64,000 nt of DNA, from NCBI RefSeq assembly GCF_900110955.1, contig NZ_FOFR01000028.1:1-64000 (forward strand). Direction: 5' to 3'. Of this stretch, positions 1 through 7,311 are shown one piece after another. Origin of the DNA: Lentzea xinjiangensis (GTDB lineage Bacteria > Actinomycetota > Actinomycetes > Mycobacteriales > Pseudonocardiaceae). The position numbers were made by a program, and so were the translations under genes. The notes beneath the pieces are model-generated. The model was not told the origin of the DNA and did not search any database. It saw nothing but the letters and a program-made list of their open reading frames with translations. Position 1 is the stretch's first letter. Every line of letters begins with the position of its first letter.

Positions 1-340
1 GCTCGGGTAGGCCACGGCGGCTCGGGTAGGCCACGGCGGCTCGGGTAGGCCACGGCGGCTCGGGTAGGCCACGGCGGCTCGGGTAGGCCACGGCGATGCG
101 GATGGGCGACGGTGGCCCAGGTGTACGACAACAGGCTCGCATGGGCAACGGCGGCTTCGGGTCCGCGACAGCGGCTTAGGTGCGCGACAGCGTCCTCTCC
201 CGGACGACGGAGCCTCGCCTGGGCGATAGCGGCTCAAGTTCCCGACGGCGGCTTGCGTAAGCGACGTCAGGCTCAAGTGGGGCAACGGCGGCGACTCAGG
301 TGGGGCAACGGCGGCTCGCGCACACGACAGCGGCCCGCGT
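1..340. repeat. 19-bp tandem repeat array, exact then decaying
   Basis: Bases 1-95 are five perfect copies of the 19-mer GCTCGGGTAGGCCACGGCG. From 96 to about 340 the same period continues in decayed form: blocks beginning GGCT and ending in a GCGACAGC- or GGCAACGGC-like tail recur every 19-20 bases. The array probably continues left of the window. Because 19 is not a multiple of 3 a translated product would change frame at each unit, which argues against coding. The Arg/Pro-rich open frames here look like by-products of GC-rich repeats. Confidence 0.9.
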
Positions 341-821
341 ACACAGCGCCGTACCCAAAGCCCCGACAACCAGCGCTTCAGCAACACCGTCGCGGACCGC
401 GACACTCGCTTGTGGATGGACGCGATCTCGACCCGCTCGACCCACTCCGGCGGTACGCGCGACCACACGGGCTGACCACGGCCTGCGGTCTCCCTCCGCA
501 CGCCGCTGACAGCACGGACCTCTGCACCACACCTTGCTGCATGCGGCCGTCGGGGACGGCCCGGTTCCGCTGCCCGACCGAGCGCCGTCCACCGCCACGC
601 CGGGCACCCCACCAACGGACCCGTCCGCAGCCCAAGTCGAGGCGACGCCGAGCAGACGCGCCGAGCAGACGCTCAGGGTCATCCGCGCTGCGCGACGGCC
701 ACAAGAAGACGGCCGGCTCTGCGTACCACCAGCTCCGCGCGGCTAGCGACAGCCGCAGGCGCCGACGGCGCTACAGCCGAAGCAGCGAGCCGATCGTCGA
801 AGCAAGCCGGCAACACCTCAC

Positions 822-879
822 CGTGACCGAACGACCACCGCGGTCCCCACCGTGACCGAACGACCACCGCGGTCCCCAC
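822..879. repeat. perfect 29-bp tandem duplication
   Basis: Bases 822-850 and 851-879 are identical 29-mers starting CGTGACCGAACGACC and ending GGTCCCCAC. The lack of any difference between copies suggests a recent slippage event in non-coding DNA. Confidence 0.9.
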
Positions 880-938
880 TGCTCCCCCGCGCGATTCCTC
901 CTGACGCAACGCGGCAACCTCCGATTCGGTTCCCGCTC

Positions 939-998
939 TGTCCACAGGCTAGCCGAATCCGGATAACCCCAGCTCACAGCCTCGCCAGCCTGTGGACA
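939..998. terminator. 12-bp inverted repeat downstream of the glyoxalase gene
   Basis: TGTCCACAGGCT at 939-950 pairs perfectly with AGCCTGTGGACA at 987-998, leaving a 36-base loop. It lies about 75 bases past the stop of the leftward AraC-glyoxalase pair, so it may end that transcript. The right arm with its next base gives TGTGGACAA, a perfect DnaA box in reverse; the left arm gives a near box. No U-tract follows. Confidence 0.4.
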
Positions 999-1071
999 AC
1001 TCGCGATCAAGAACCTCACGACCCCGGCCCCGCAACGCCGGCCAGATCCCGAGGCCACCCCAGCACCACTG

Positions 1072-1494
1072 TCAGAGCTGGTTGACCCGGACCAGGTTCC
1101 CCGCCGGATCCCGGAACGCGCAGTCCCGAACCCCCCAAGGCTGGTCCTCCGGCTCCTGCAGCACCTCACCCTCCCCCTCCGCCTCGACCCAGGCCCTGGC
1201 CCGGTCGAACGTGCCCTGCAGGTCCTTCGAGGCGAGCGAGAGCGCCGTGTAGACGCCCTTGGCCATGAGCACGGCGATGGTGCGGCGTTCCTCTTCGCTC
1301 ACGCCGGGGTCGGCGGCGGGTGGGTGCAGGACGACCGAGGTGTCCGGCTGGGCGGGTGGGCCCACGGTGATCCAGCGCATGGTGCCCTGGCCCACGTCCT
1401 GGCGGACCTCGAAGCCCAGTGCGTCGCGGAAGAAGCGCAGGGACTTCTCGGGGTCGTCGGCCGGCAGGAACGCGGCGGCGATGATGACTGACAT
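1072..1494 (-). CDS. VOC (glyoxalase/bleomycin resistance) family protein
   Basis: A one-module vicinal-oxygen-chelate protein of about 140 aa. It shows the usual N-terminal beta-alpha-beta start (residues PEKSLRFFRDALGFEV) and the C-terminal FRDPAGNLVRVNQL strand that carries the metal-ligand position in this superfamily. The substrate cannot be read from sequence; such proteins can be lyases, dioxygenases or drug-binding proteins. I prefer the ATG at 1494; a TTG at 1503 lies just behind the AraC stop codon and would add three residues. It follows the AraC-type regulator gene almost without a gap, so the two are probably co-transcribed and functionally linked. Confidence 0.85.
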   Translation of the reverse strand: MSVIIAAAFLPADDPEKSLRFFRDALGFEVRQDVGQGTMRWITVGPPAQPDTSVVLHPPAADPGVSEEERRTIAVLMAKGVYTALSLASKDLQGTFDRARAWVEAEGEGEVLQEPEDQPWGVRDCAFRDPAGNLVRVNQL

Positions 1495-1504
1495 GGCGGT
1501 CAAC

Positions 1505-1939
1505 CTAATCGGCGGGACCGGTTGCCGCTTCTCGATTCCTGATCGGCCTCAGCACGGCCTTGGCCAGGCAGTTGGGGATGCCCTGGCCGTCGGTGGCCGC
1601 CTGTTTGCGGTACTGGCTCGGTGACATGCCGACCAGTTCGGAGAAGCGGGTGCTGAACGTGCCGAGCGAGGTGCAGCCGACTTCGAAGCAGACGTCGGTG
1701 ACGGACAGGTCGCCTCGGCGCAGCAGCGCCATGGCGCGTTCGATGCGGCGGGTCATCAGGTAGCTGTAGGGCGACTCGCCGAAGGCCGCGCGGAAGGCGC
1801 GGGAGAGGTGGCCCGCGGACAGGTGGACGCCGCGGGCCAGTGCGGCCACGTCGAGCGGCTGGCGGTACTCGCGGTCGATGCGGTCGCGGACCTTGCGGAG
1901 CAGGACCAGCTCCTGCAGGCGCGGGTCTTCGGCGGTCAC
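1505..1939 (-). CDS. AraC family transcriptional regulator (DNA-binding domain only)
   Basis: At 144 aa this is little more than the double helix-turn-helix domain of AraC regulators. The first helix pair is around residues 28-75 (LARGVHLSAGHLSRAFRAAF) and the second around 80-125, with the family pattern VGCTSLGTFSTRFSELVGMSPSQYRK. There is no ligand-binding domain, so it may act without a small-molecule signal or with a partner. The start is GTG with no clear ribosome site. The stop is within a few bases of the glyoxalase start, a regulator-VOC pairing common in actinomycetes. Confidence 0.92.
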   Translation of the reverse strand: MTAEDPRLQELVLLRKVRDRIDREYRQPLDVAALARGVHLSAGHLSRAFRAAFGESPYSYLMTRRIERAMALLRRGDLSVTDVCFEVGCTSLGTFSTRFSELVGMSPSQYRKQAATDGQGIPNCLAKAVLRPIRNREAATGPAD

Positions 1940-2072
1940 GGCTGCCAGCGTAAAGCCCGGACCTGACGAAGTCCTGACACGGCTGCCGCAGGGATCGGCC
2001 GCCGGTTCTGCTCCTTCGAGGCTGCACGGCTGGATAGCGTGTCGTCCTGTGGTGGGAATTCATGCTGGGGCG

Positions 2073-2654
2073 ATGCTGACGCCGGGTTTTCGCGAGTTCC
2101 TGGCGCCGTGGGTGGCGCGGCAGCCGTGGTACCGGGGCACGGGGGTGCCGGCTCTGACGCCGGTCGGGTTCTTCCGCTTCGAGGATCCCGCCGGTGAGGT
2201 CGGCGTCGAGACGCACCTCGTGGCGGGCGGAGGGGTGCTCTACCAGGTCCCGATGACCTACCGGGGTGCTCCCCTGGCGGAGGTGGGGCCGGACGCGCTG
2301 GTCGCCACCGCCGAGCACAGCGTGCTGGGCACCCGGTGGATCTACGACGCCGAGGCCGATCCGGTGTGGCGCGCGTGCGTGCTGGACCTGGTGCGCACCG
2401 GAGGAGCTTCCGAGCCGGGCGGCCGCAAGGGCGTGGGGCCTGCTCTGGCGCGGGGCGAGCGGCTCGCGCCGGGACCGTGGCCGCGCGAGGTGCGGGTGGA
2501 GCTGGTGCGGGTGCTGGGGCCGGGGTCTCCCGGTCCGGCGCCGGGCTTCGCCGGGCTGCTGGTGGGGGCCTGGTGTCCCGATGGGCCGGACACGTCCCCG
2601 GTCAGCGGATGCCTCGCCATCGTCAAGGCGGTCAGCCGGAGTTCCGCGACCTGA
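2073..2654 (+). CDS. maltokinase N-terminal cap-like domain protein
   Basis: About 193 aa. The opening (FREFLAPWVARQPWYRGTG) and the strands VGVETHLVAGGGVLYQVP and APLAEVGPDALVATAEHSVLG match the cap domain found at the N terminus of actinobacterial maltokinases, which make maltose-1-phosphate for the GlgE pathway. No kinase lobe follows, so this is a stand-alone cap; its activity is unknown. The ATG at 2073 is chosen because the recognisable domain begins there; upstream in-frame sequence is atypical and a GTG at 2052 is possible. It converges with the chitinase gene over a strong inverted repeat. Confidence 0.8.
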   Translation: MLTPGFREFLAPWVARQPWYRGTGVPALTPVGFFRFEDPAGEVGVETHLVAGGGVLYQVPMTYRGAPLAEVGPDALVATAEHSVLGTRWIYDAEADPVWRACVLDLVRTGGASEPGGRKGVGPALARGERLAPGPWPREVRVELVRVLGPGSPGPAPGFAGLLVGAWCPDGPDTSPVSGCLAIVKAVSRSSAT

Positions 2655-2674
2655 GCGCAGGGCGTGCGCTCACG

Positions 2675-2739
2675 CGTGGAGGCCTCGCCGCGGTGGGTTC
2701 CGGTGCGGTGATCGGATCCACCCCGACGAGGCCTCCACG
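2675..2739. terminator. bidirectional terminator-like inverted repeat
   Basis: CGTGGAGGCCTCG at 2675-2687 is perfectly complementary to CGAGGCCTCCACG at 2727-2739, and the intervening 39 bases contain further short complementary GGTGG/CCACC tracts. It sits between two convergent stop codons (2654 and 2794), the expected place for a shared terminator. There is no T-run, as is usual in high-GC actinomycetes. Confidence 0.65.
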
Positions 2740-2793
2740 TTCATGGCGCTGTCAGGTCACGCGAGCCGCGGACGCGACTTCACGGCGCTCTGC

Positions 2794-5118
2794 TCAGCAG
2801 GCGCCCTGGTCGCGCCAGACGCCCCACTCACCGGTGGTGCCGGGCTCCTCGCCCTGCGTCCACCACTGGGCGCGCCACTTGCGGCTGTTGTGCGCCACCT
2901 CGTTGCCGTTGTTGTAGACCTTGGTCCGCTCCCACGCCGGCACCGAGCACGCCGGCGGAGTGGTCGTCGTGGTCGTCGCGGTCGTCGTGGTCGTGGTCGT
3001 GGAGGTCGGCGGGTTGCCGCCGCCGACGCGCGGGTGGTCGGCCGTGATCGCGTAGGACTGGCCGCCGAAGGTGAACACGAAGTTCGACGGCGTCGAGATC
3101 GGCAGCTGGTAGCTGACGGTGACCTCGATCGACGCGCCCGGAGCGAGCGACTGCCACGACGGCAGGGTGAGCTCCGCCTTGTGGAAGTCGCCCTTCAGGC
3201 CGCCCGCGTTGGGGCCGCTGTGTCCCTTCGACACGATCCGCAGCCCGAAGCCGGACTGGTCGGCCATGCTGCCGGGTGCGCTGGTGCCGTAGTCGAACGC
3301 GATCTTCGTGCCGCCGGGGATGGTCACCTGGGAGCGGTTGGTGAACTTGATCTTCGGCGTGATCGGGTAGTTGTTGTCGCCCAACGCGAAGCCGTGGACG
3401 TCCACGTCGACCGCCAGCGCCTGCGCCTGCGGGGCCGACGCCTTCGACGCCCCGTAGGGCGCGGCGCCGTTGAGGCCGGCGTCGATCGTCGACAGCAGCG
3501 TGTCGCCGATGAAGTACTCGTTCTTCGCGGAGTCGAAGCGGTAGTCGCCGGCGAGCTCCCAGATCATGATGCCGCCGAGGCCCTTGTCCCGCACGTACTT
3601 GGCCTTCTCGGCCATGGACTGCTCGGTCTCGGTGGAGAGGAACACCTTCTTGGTGTCGTTCCACAGCCACGGGGACTTCAGCGTCGAGTCGTAGTGCGGC
3701 GCGTACGTGCCGGTGAGACGGTCGGCCGGGTCGTTGACGGGGTCGAGGCCGTACTGGGAGCTGTACGAGCCGGTGATCTTCGCTTCGAGGTTCTTGGTGT
3801 GCCACAACGGGTTCACGCCGGACGGCACTTCGGCGCCGCCCGCGGTGACGTCGTGCCAGAGGTTGTCGACGCCGGACGCGCCGTTGCCGCACGGCGTGGT
3901 CGAGCCGACGGCCGAGCCGGTGCCGGGCGGGCACTTCGACTGGTCGGGCAGCGCGGCCTTGCCCCACAACCCGTTGGTGCCGCCGGTGACGCCCTGCCAG
4001 CCGCGGGAGTAGAACGGCACGCCGATGTTGATGCGCCCGGCCTGCATCGCGCCGCGGTAGTAGTGGTACGCCCAGTCGGTGTTCAGGTAACCCATGCCCT
4101 CGTACTGCGGCGCTGTGTAGACGCCGCCGGCCGCGAGCTCACCGTCCTTGCCGTCGTCGTAGAGCGCGGCGTTCGGGCCGACGAAGTGGTTCCACGAGCC
4201 GTGCAGGTCGTAGCTCATGACGTTGAGGTAGTCGAGGTACTTGACGACCTGGTAGGTCTCCTGGCCGCGCAGCAGCCAGCCGGAGGCCGGCACGGCGGCG
4301 GTCAGCAGGTAGTGCTTGCCGTCGGCGGCGCCCGCGCGGTCGAGCTTCTCGCGCAGCGTCTTCATGATCGCCTGGTAGCCGGCCCACAGCGTGCCGCGGT
4401 TGGCGTTGGAGATCCAGAAGTCGTCGGGGTTGCCGGCGTGGTTGTTCGACGTCGCGTACTCGTAGTCGATGTCGGCGCCGTTGAAGCCGTACTGGCGCAG
4501 GAAGGCGACGACGCTGTCGGCGAACGTGTCGATCGCCGCCTGGTTCTGGCCGAGCTTGTAGAAGCCGCCCGAGGCGTTGCGCGTGCCGTCGGGGTTGGGG
4601 AAGCCACCCGTCTCCGCCCAGCCGCCGACGGAGATCAGCGTCTTGACGCCGGGGTGCTGCTTCTTGAACTTCGTGAGCTGGTTGAAGTGCCCCTTGTAGG
4701 GCAGCGACGGGTCCATCTCGGCGCCGGGCACGCCCGGCCACTCCATGCCGGTGGACGCGTTGTTCGCGCCGGCCGCGCCGACCGAGATCTTGTTCTGGGC
4801 GTCGATGTGCGCGAACGCGTAGTTGAGGTGCGTGACCTTGGTCCAGGGGATGTCCTTGGCGAGGTACCCCGGCTGGCCGTTCTTGCCGGTGCGCCAGCTG
4901 GTGAAGTACCCGATCACCCGGCGGGACTTCTCCCCCATCGTCTCGCGGCCGGCGGTGTCGTAGACGGTGCAGTAGGGCACCTCGACACCCGGCGTGCGGT
5001 ACAGCCCGTCCGGGCGGCAGTCCTCGTGGGCCGCGGCGGCGGTCGGGGCGTTGGTCACGGCTATCACGGTCCCGGCTAGCAGGGCTAGCACCGGGACCAC
5101 TCTGGCGAGCAGGCGCAA
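2794..5118 (-). CDS. secreted GH18 chitinase with ChiC-type and CBM5/12 modules
   Basis: A 774-aa exported endochitinase that cleaves beta-1,4 GlcNAc polymers outside the cell. The start is the TTG at 5118, 8 bases after a perfect AGGAGG (5127-5132), giving a signal peptide ending near NAPTAAAA. The GH18 barrel spans about residues 65-545, with SVGGW and the active-site stretch GADIDYEY (catalytic acid Glu220). The first Asp of the usual DxxDxDxE is Asn213. A ChiC-type beta domain follows, then a Thr-rich linker of nearly 20 residues, then a C-terminal CBM5/12 chitin-binding module (YNNGNEVAHNSRKWRAQWW). A DasR-type box lies upstream. Confidence 0.95.
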   Translation of the reverse strand: MRLLARVVPVLALLAGTVIAVTNAPTAAAAHEDCRPDGLYRTPGVEVPYCTVYDTAGRETMGEKSRRVIGYFTSWRTGKNGQPGYLAKDIPWTKVTHLNYAFAHIDAQNKISVGAAGANNASTGMEWPGVPGAEMDPSLPYKGHFNQLTKFKKQHPGVKTLISVGGWAETGGFPNPDGTRNASGGFYKLGQNQAAIDTFADSVVAFLRQYGFNGADIDYEYATSNNHAGNPDDFWISNANRGTLWAGYQAIMKTLREKLDRAGAADGKHYLLTAAVPASGWLLRGQETYQVVKYLDYLNVMSYDLHGSWNHFVGPNAALYDDGKDGELAAGGVYTAPQYEGMGYLNTDWAYHYYRGAMQAGRINIGVPFYSRGWQGVTGGTNGLWGKAALPDQSKCPPGTGSAVGSTTPCGNGASGVDNLWHDVTAGGAEVPSGVNPLWHTKNLEAKITGSYSSQYGLDPVNDPADRLTGTYAPHYDSTLKSPWLWNDTKKVFLSTETEQSMAEKAKYVRDKGLGGIMIWELAGDYRFDSAKNEYFIGDTLLSTIDAGLNGAAPYGASKASAPQAQALAVDVDVHGFALGDNNYPITPKIKFTNRSQVTIPGGTKIAFDYGTSAPGSMADQSGFGLRIVSKGHSGPNAGGLKGDFHKAELTLPSWQSLAPGASIEVTVSYQLPISTPSNFVFTFGGQSYAITADHPRVGGGNPPTSTTTTTTTATTTTTTPPACSVPAWERTKVYNNGNEVAHNSRKWRAQWWTQGEEPGTTGEWGVWRDQGAC

Positions 5119-5167
5119 GGGAGGGACCTCCTGGCTGGGGCGGCGGCCCACTGCCAGAACCGTAAAA

Positions 5168-5180
5168 TGGTCCAGACCTT
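5168..5180. promoter_or_regulatory. DasR-type (dre) operator before the chitinase gene
   Basis: The 13-mer TGGTCCAGACCTT, with the near-palindromic core GGTCCAGACC, lies about 50 bases upstream of the chitinase start. In Streptomyces, dre sites bound by the GlcNAc regulator DasR read roughly TGGTCTAGACCA, and chitinase promoters carry such boxes. The same 13-mer recurs at 31024-31036 before a secreted subtilase. The assignment is by resemblance only. Confidence 0.7.
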
Positions 5181-5216
5181 TACGTCAAGGCTTCGGCGCC
5201 GAGGACCGCAGGTCCG

Positions 5217-5239
5217 CCACTGACACCAGGTGTCAGTGG
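5217..5239. promoter_or_regulatory. perfect 11-bp inverted repeat, operator-like
   Basis: CCACTGACACC (5217-5227) and GGTGTCAGTGG (5229-5239) are exact inverted copies separated by one base, ending 20 bases before the ATG of the gene at 5260. Size and symmetry fit a dimeric repressor site (TetR, GntR or MarR type). It lies in the divergent region between the chitinase gene and the next gene and could serve either. No dedicated regulator gene is adjacent. Confidence 0.65.
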
Positions 5240-5259
5240 TACCGATCTAGGTTCCCGTC

Positions 5260-5706
5260 ATGAGCGAGAACGACTTCGACTTCCTCCACGGCACCTGGCA
5301 CGTGGCCAACCGCAAAATCGCCGACATCGCCGGGCGCGGCGCCGAGTGGGTCGAGTTCGACGCGCGGGCCGAGGTCCGGCCGGTGCTGGGCGGCGCGGCG
5401 AACGTCGACACGATCCGCGCCGCCGGCTGGGAGGGCATGACCCTGCGGCAGTACGACCCGGCCGACGGCGTCTGGCGCATCTGGTGGGCTTCGAGCCGTG
5501 CCCCCGGCAAGCTCGACCCGCCACTGGAGGGCCGGTTCACCGGCGGGCACGGCGTGTTCTCCGGCGACGACGTGGTGGGCGGGCAGGCGGTGCGGGTCCG
5601 CTTCGACTGGACGGCCGGCGACGCGCCCGTCTGGCGGCAGCAGTTCTCCCACGACGGCGGTCAGACCTGGGAGGAGAACTGGGTCATGCGCTTCACCCGC
5701 GCCTAG
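5260..5706 (+). CDS. conserved hypothetical protein, DUF1579-like
   Basis: A 148-aa soluble protein with no signal peptide or membrane segment. It is rich in Trp and beta-strand-like segments, opening DFDFLHGTWHVANRK and ending GGQTWEENWVMRFTRA. This layout (FLxGxW at the start, W-rich strands, final strand describing a modified or measured quantity) resembles the DUF1579/lipocalin-like barrels that bind small hydrophobic molecules. I do not know its function. A perfect 11-bp inverted repeat sits directly upstream, so expression is probably repressed by an unlinked regulator. It converges with the DUF4396 gene, with 4 bases between stops. Confidence 0.85.
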   Translation: MSENDFDFLHGTWHVANRKIADIAGRGAEWVEFDARAEVRPVLGGAANVDTIRAAGWEGMTLRQYDPADGVWRIWWASSRAPGKLDPPLEGRFTGGHGVFSGDDVVGGQAVRVRFDWTAGDAPVWRQQFSHDGGQTWEENWVMRFTRA

Positions 5707-5710
5707 CCCG

Positions 5711-6166
5711 TCAGTGGTGGTGGTGCTGGTGGACGACCGCGTGGCCCTTCCCGCGCGCGATCATCCAGCGGTTCACCGGCACCGTCACCACGAACGCGAC
5801 GGCCAGCGCGAACGCCAGCGCCGCCCAGAACACCCAGTTCGCCAGGCCCGCGTCCATGGCGCCCGGCACGAGCAGCATCACCGCGTTGTCGACGACCTCC
5901 ATCACCGCGATCGAGACGGTGTCCGCCGCGAGCGCCACGCCGACGGCCGCTCTGAACGCGAGGCCCGACTTCAGCACCGGCCGGATCGTCAGCGCGTAGC
6001 CGAACACGAACGCGAGCGCCACGGCGAGCGCGATCGTGGCGAGGTCGCTCCAGCCCAGCGCCGTGCCGATGACCATGCCGAGCACCTCGCCGATCGCACA
6101 GCCGGTGAGGCAGTGCAGCGTCGCCGAGATCGCCTGCCTGGTCAGGCTCACAGGTGCGTGGTTCAT
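5711..6166 (-). CDS. DUF4396 integral membrane protein with His-rich tail
   Basis: A 151-aa membrane protein with about four hydrophobic helices (TGCAIGEVLGMVIGTALGW, LALAVALAFVFGYALTI, then two more) and a C-terminal tail ending HQHHHH. The family, DUF4396, has no proven function but is often found near copper and other metal genes. The start is the ATG at 6166, 5 bases behind GGAGGACGAG. Just upstream is a perfect CsoR-type palindrome (6196-6212). The His tail and that box together suggest (inference) a role in copper or a related metal; transport direction cannot be read. Confidence 0.85.
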   Translation of the reverse strand: MNHAPVSLTRQAISATLHCLTGCAIGEVLGMVIGTALGWSDLATIALAVALAFVFGYALTIRPVLKSGLAFRAAVGVALAADTVSIAVMEVVDNAVMLLVPGAMDAGLANWVFWAALAFALAVAFVVTVPVNRWMIARGKGHAVVHQHHHH

Positions 6167-6195
6167 CTCGTCCTCCTTCCGAGGTCGAGCCGACC

Positions 6196-6212
6196 ATACC
6201 CCCAGGGGGTAT
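6196..6212. promoter_or_regulatory. CsoR-type metal-responsive operator
   Basis: ATACCCCC, one central A, then GGGGGTAT form a perfect 17-base palindrome about 30 bases upstream of the DUF4396 start codon. Cu(I)-sensing CsoR repressors of Mycobacterium and Streptomyces bind palindromes of this kind (ATACCC..GGGTAT); RcnR/FrmR relatives use similar G-tract sites. No csoR gene is in the window, so the regulator would be encoded elsewhere. Confidence 0.75.
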
Positions 6213-6243
6213 CCGGTGCAAGGCGTCGTCCCCCGTCTGAGCA

Positions 6244-6258
6244 CCCCGCTTCGTGGGG
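6244..6258 (-). terminator. short GC hairpin after the YdcF gene
   Basis: CCCCGC, loop TTC, GTGGGG forms a 6-bp stem with one G-T pair, 36 bases past the stop of the leftward YdcF gene and before the CsoR-type box of the next gene. It is a plausible weak terminator insulating the two leftward genes. Confidence 0.4.
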
Positions 6259-6277
6259 CCGGACCGAAGTGGACGCC

Positions 6278-6310
6278 GGTCAGTTGACCTGGGTCAGTTG
6301 ACCTGGGTCA
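6278..6310. repeat. 14-bp tandem duplication over the YdcF gene's 3' end
   Basis: GGTCAGTTGACCTG occurs at 6278-6291 and again at 6292-6305, with a third partial copy to 6310. The units cover the stop codon of the YdcF-family gene (6294-6296), so the duplication has repeated the last codons and stop beyond the real end. Each unit contains the near-palindrome GTCAGTTGAC. Confidence 0.85.
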
Positions 6311-7289
6311 GGGCGAGGCCGCCCGCCATCAGCGTCGCGCAGGCCAGGCCGTGCACGACGGGGTTGCGGACGAGCAGCGCCACGAACTCCCGCAGGAACG
6401 CGCTGGGCACGAAGTACCACGCCGTCGGCGCGCCGATCACCTGCAACCGCAGGCCCTGCTTGCGCGAGAGCACGGCGGTGCGGAAGACGTGGTAGTTGTT
6501 CGTGACGGCGACGACCCGGCCGTTGAGGCCGCGTTCGGCGAGCAAAGCCTTGCTGTAGCGGAGGTTCTCCTCGGTCGTGGTCGCCTGGTCCTCGAGCACG
6601 ACGTCCTCGGCGGGCACACCGGCGGCGAGCAGGTACTCCCGCATCGCGAACGCCTCGGAGACCTCCTCGTCGGCGCCCCGCCCGCCCGACACGACGATCA
6701 CCGGTGACCGCCCCGCCTCGCGGTCGCGCCGGTAGAGCCGCAACGCGCGGTCGAGCCGGTTCGCGAGCAGCGGCGGCACGCTGGACCCGACGAGCCCGGC
6801 GCCGAGCACCACGATGCCGTCGAAGCCGTGGCGGCGGCCGGTGCGGCCGTAGATGACCGAGTAGAGCAGCAGGCTGACGAACAGGAAGGCGATGTAGGCC
6901 GACACCAGGAACAGCCCGATCGCGCTGCCGCGGATCCAGTCGCTGGGCTGGCTGATGCCCCAGGCGAAGTAGACCATCTCGCCGAGCAGGGCGAGGCCCG
7001 CGAGCAGCGACAGCAGGTTGCCGAGCGACCTGCCCTCCCTGCGGAGCATGACCAGTCCGTTGGCCAGCAACGCGAGCGGGAGGAGCATCAGGCCGAGCAC
7101 GGCGAGCACGAACGCGAGCAGCAGCGGCAGGCTCACCGCCGGGTTGTCCTGCCCGGCCTCGGCCAGCAGGAGCAGCAGCATCACCAGCGAGACGCCGAGC
7201 CAGACGGCGTTGCTCAGCCTGCGGCGGTCACGCACCACCCCGTAGCAGAAGAACGTGGCGGGGATGAGGAAGAGCAGGGCGGCGAGCAC
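6294..7289 (-). CDS. YdcF/ElyC (DUF218) family membrane protein
   Basis: A 331-aa protein with about five N-terminal membrane helices (residues 1-160) and a C-terminal DUF218 domain of the SanA/YdcF/ElyC type. The domain shows VVLGAGLVGS near its start, IVVSGGRGADEEVSEAFAM with the conserved SGG, and VVLEDQATTTEENL. Relatives affect envelope or cell-wall lipid-carrier homeostasis, but the chemistry is unproven. The start is GTG. It lies 22 bases after a small DUF6191-like gene, probably in one leftward transcript with the small genes at 7312-7648. Confidence 0.9.
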   Translation of the reverse strand: MLAALLFLIPATFFCYGVVRDRRRLSNAVWLGVSLVMLLLLLAEAGQDNPAVSLPLLLAFVLAVLGLMLLPLALLANGLVMLRREGRSLGNLLSLLAGLALLGEMVYFAWGISQPSDWIRGSAIGLFLVSAYIAFLFVSLLLYSVIYGRTGRRHGFDGIVVLGAGLVGSSVPPLLANRLDRALRLYRRDREAGRSPVIVVSGGRGADEEVSEAFAMREYLLAAGVPAEDVVLEDQATTTEENLRYSKALLAERGLNGRVVAVTNNYHVFRTAVLSRKQGLRLQVIGAPTAWYFVPSAFLREFVALLVRNPVVHGLACATLMAGGLALTQVN

Positions 7290-7311
7290 CGGCCAAGGGT
7301 AGTACCGGCGA

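Larger units (their letters stand above)
341..1071. other. gene-free GC-rich stretch
   Basis: I find no supportable gene on either strand. Open frames are long only because stop codons are rare at this GC content; their products are Arg/Pro/Ser-rich and resemble no family I know. The stretch contains a perfect 29-bp tandem duplication (822-879) and an inverted repeat with DnaA-box-like ends (939-998), described separately. Confidence 0.6.

Noticed and set aside
1..340. CRISPR array
   Set aside because: Units are contiguous 19-mers with no unique spacers and no cas genes in the window.
112..855. 247-aa open frame in the left gene-free region
   Set aside because: Arg/Pro-rich product, begins inside the decayed 19-bp repeats whose period breaks the reading frame, no ribosome site and no family resemblance.
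939..999. Replication origin
   Set aside because: Only two DnaA-box-like sequences, no box cluster, no AT-rich unwinding region, and no dnaA, dnaN or gyr genes nearby.
2266..5079. 937-aa frame antisense to the chitinase
   Set aside because: Opposite-strand reading of a clear GH18 gene; the product is a low-complexity Val/Arg/Gly string produced by GC-rich codons.
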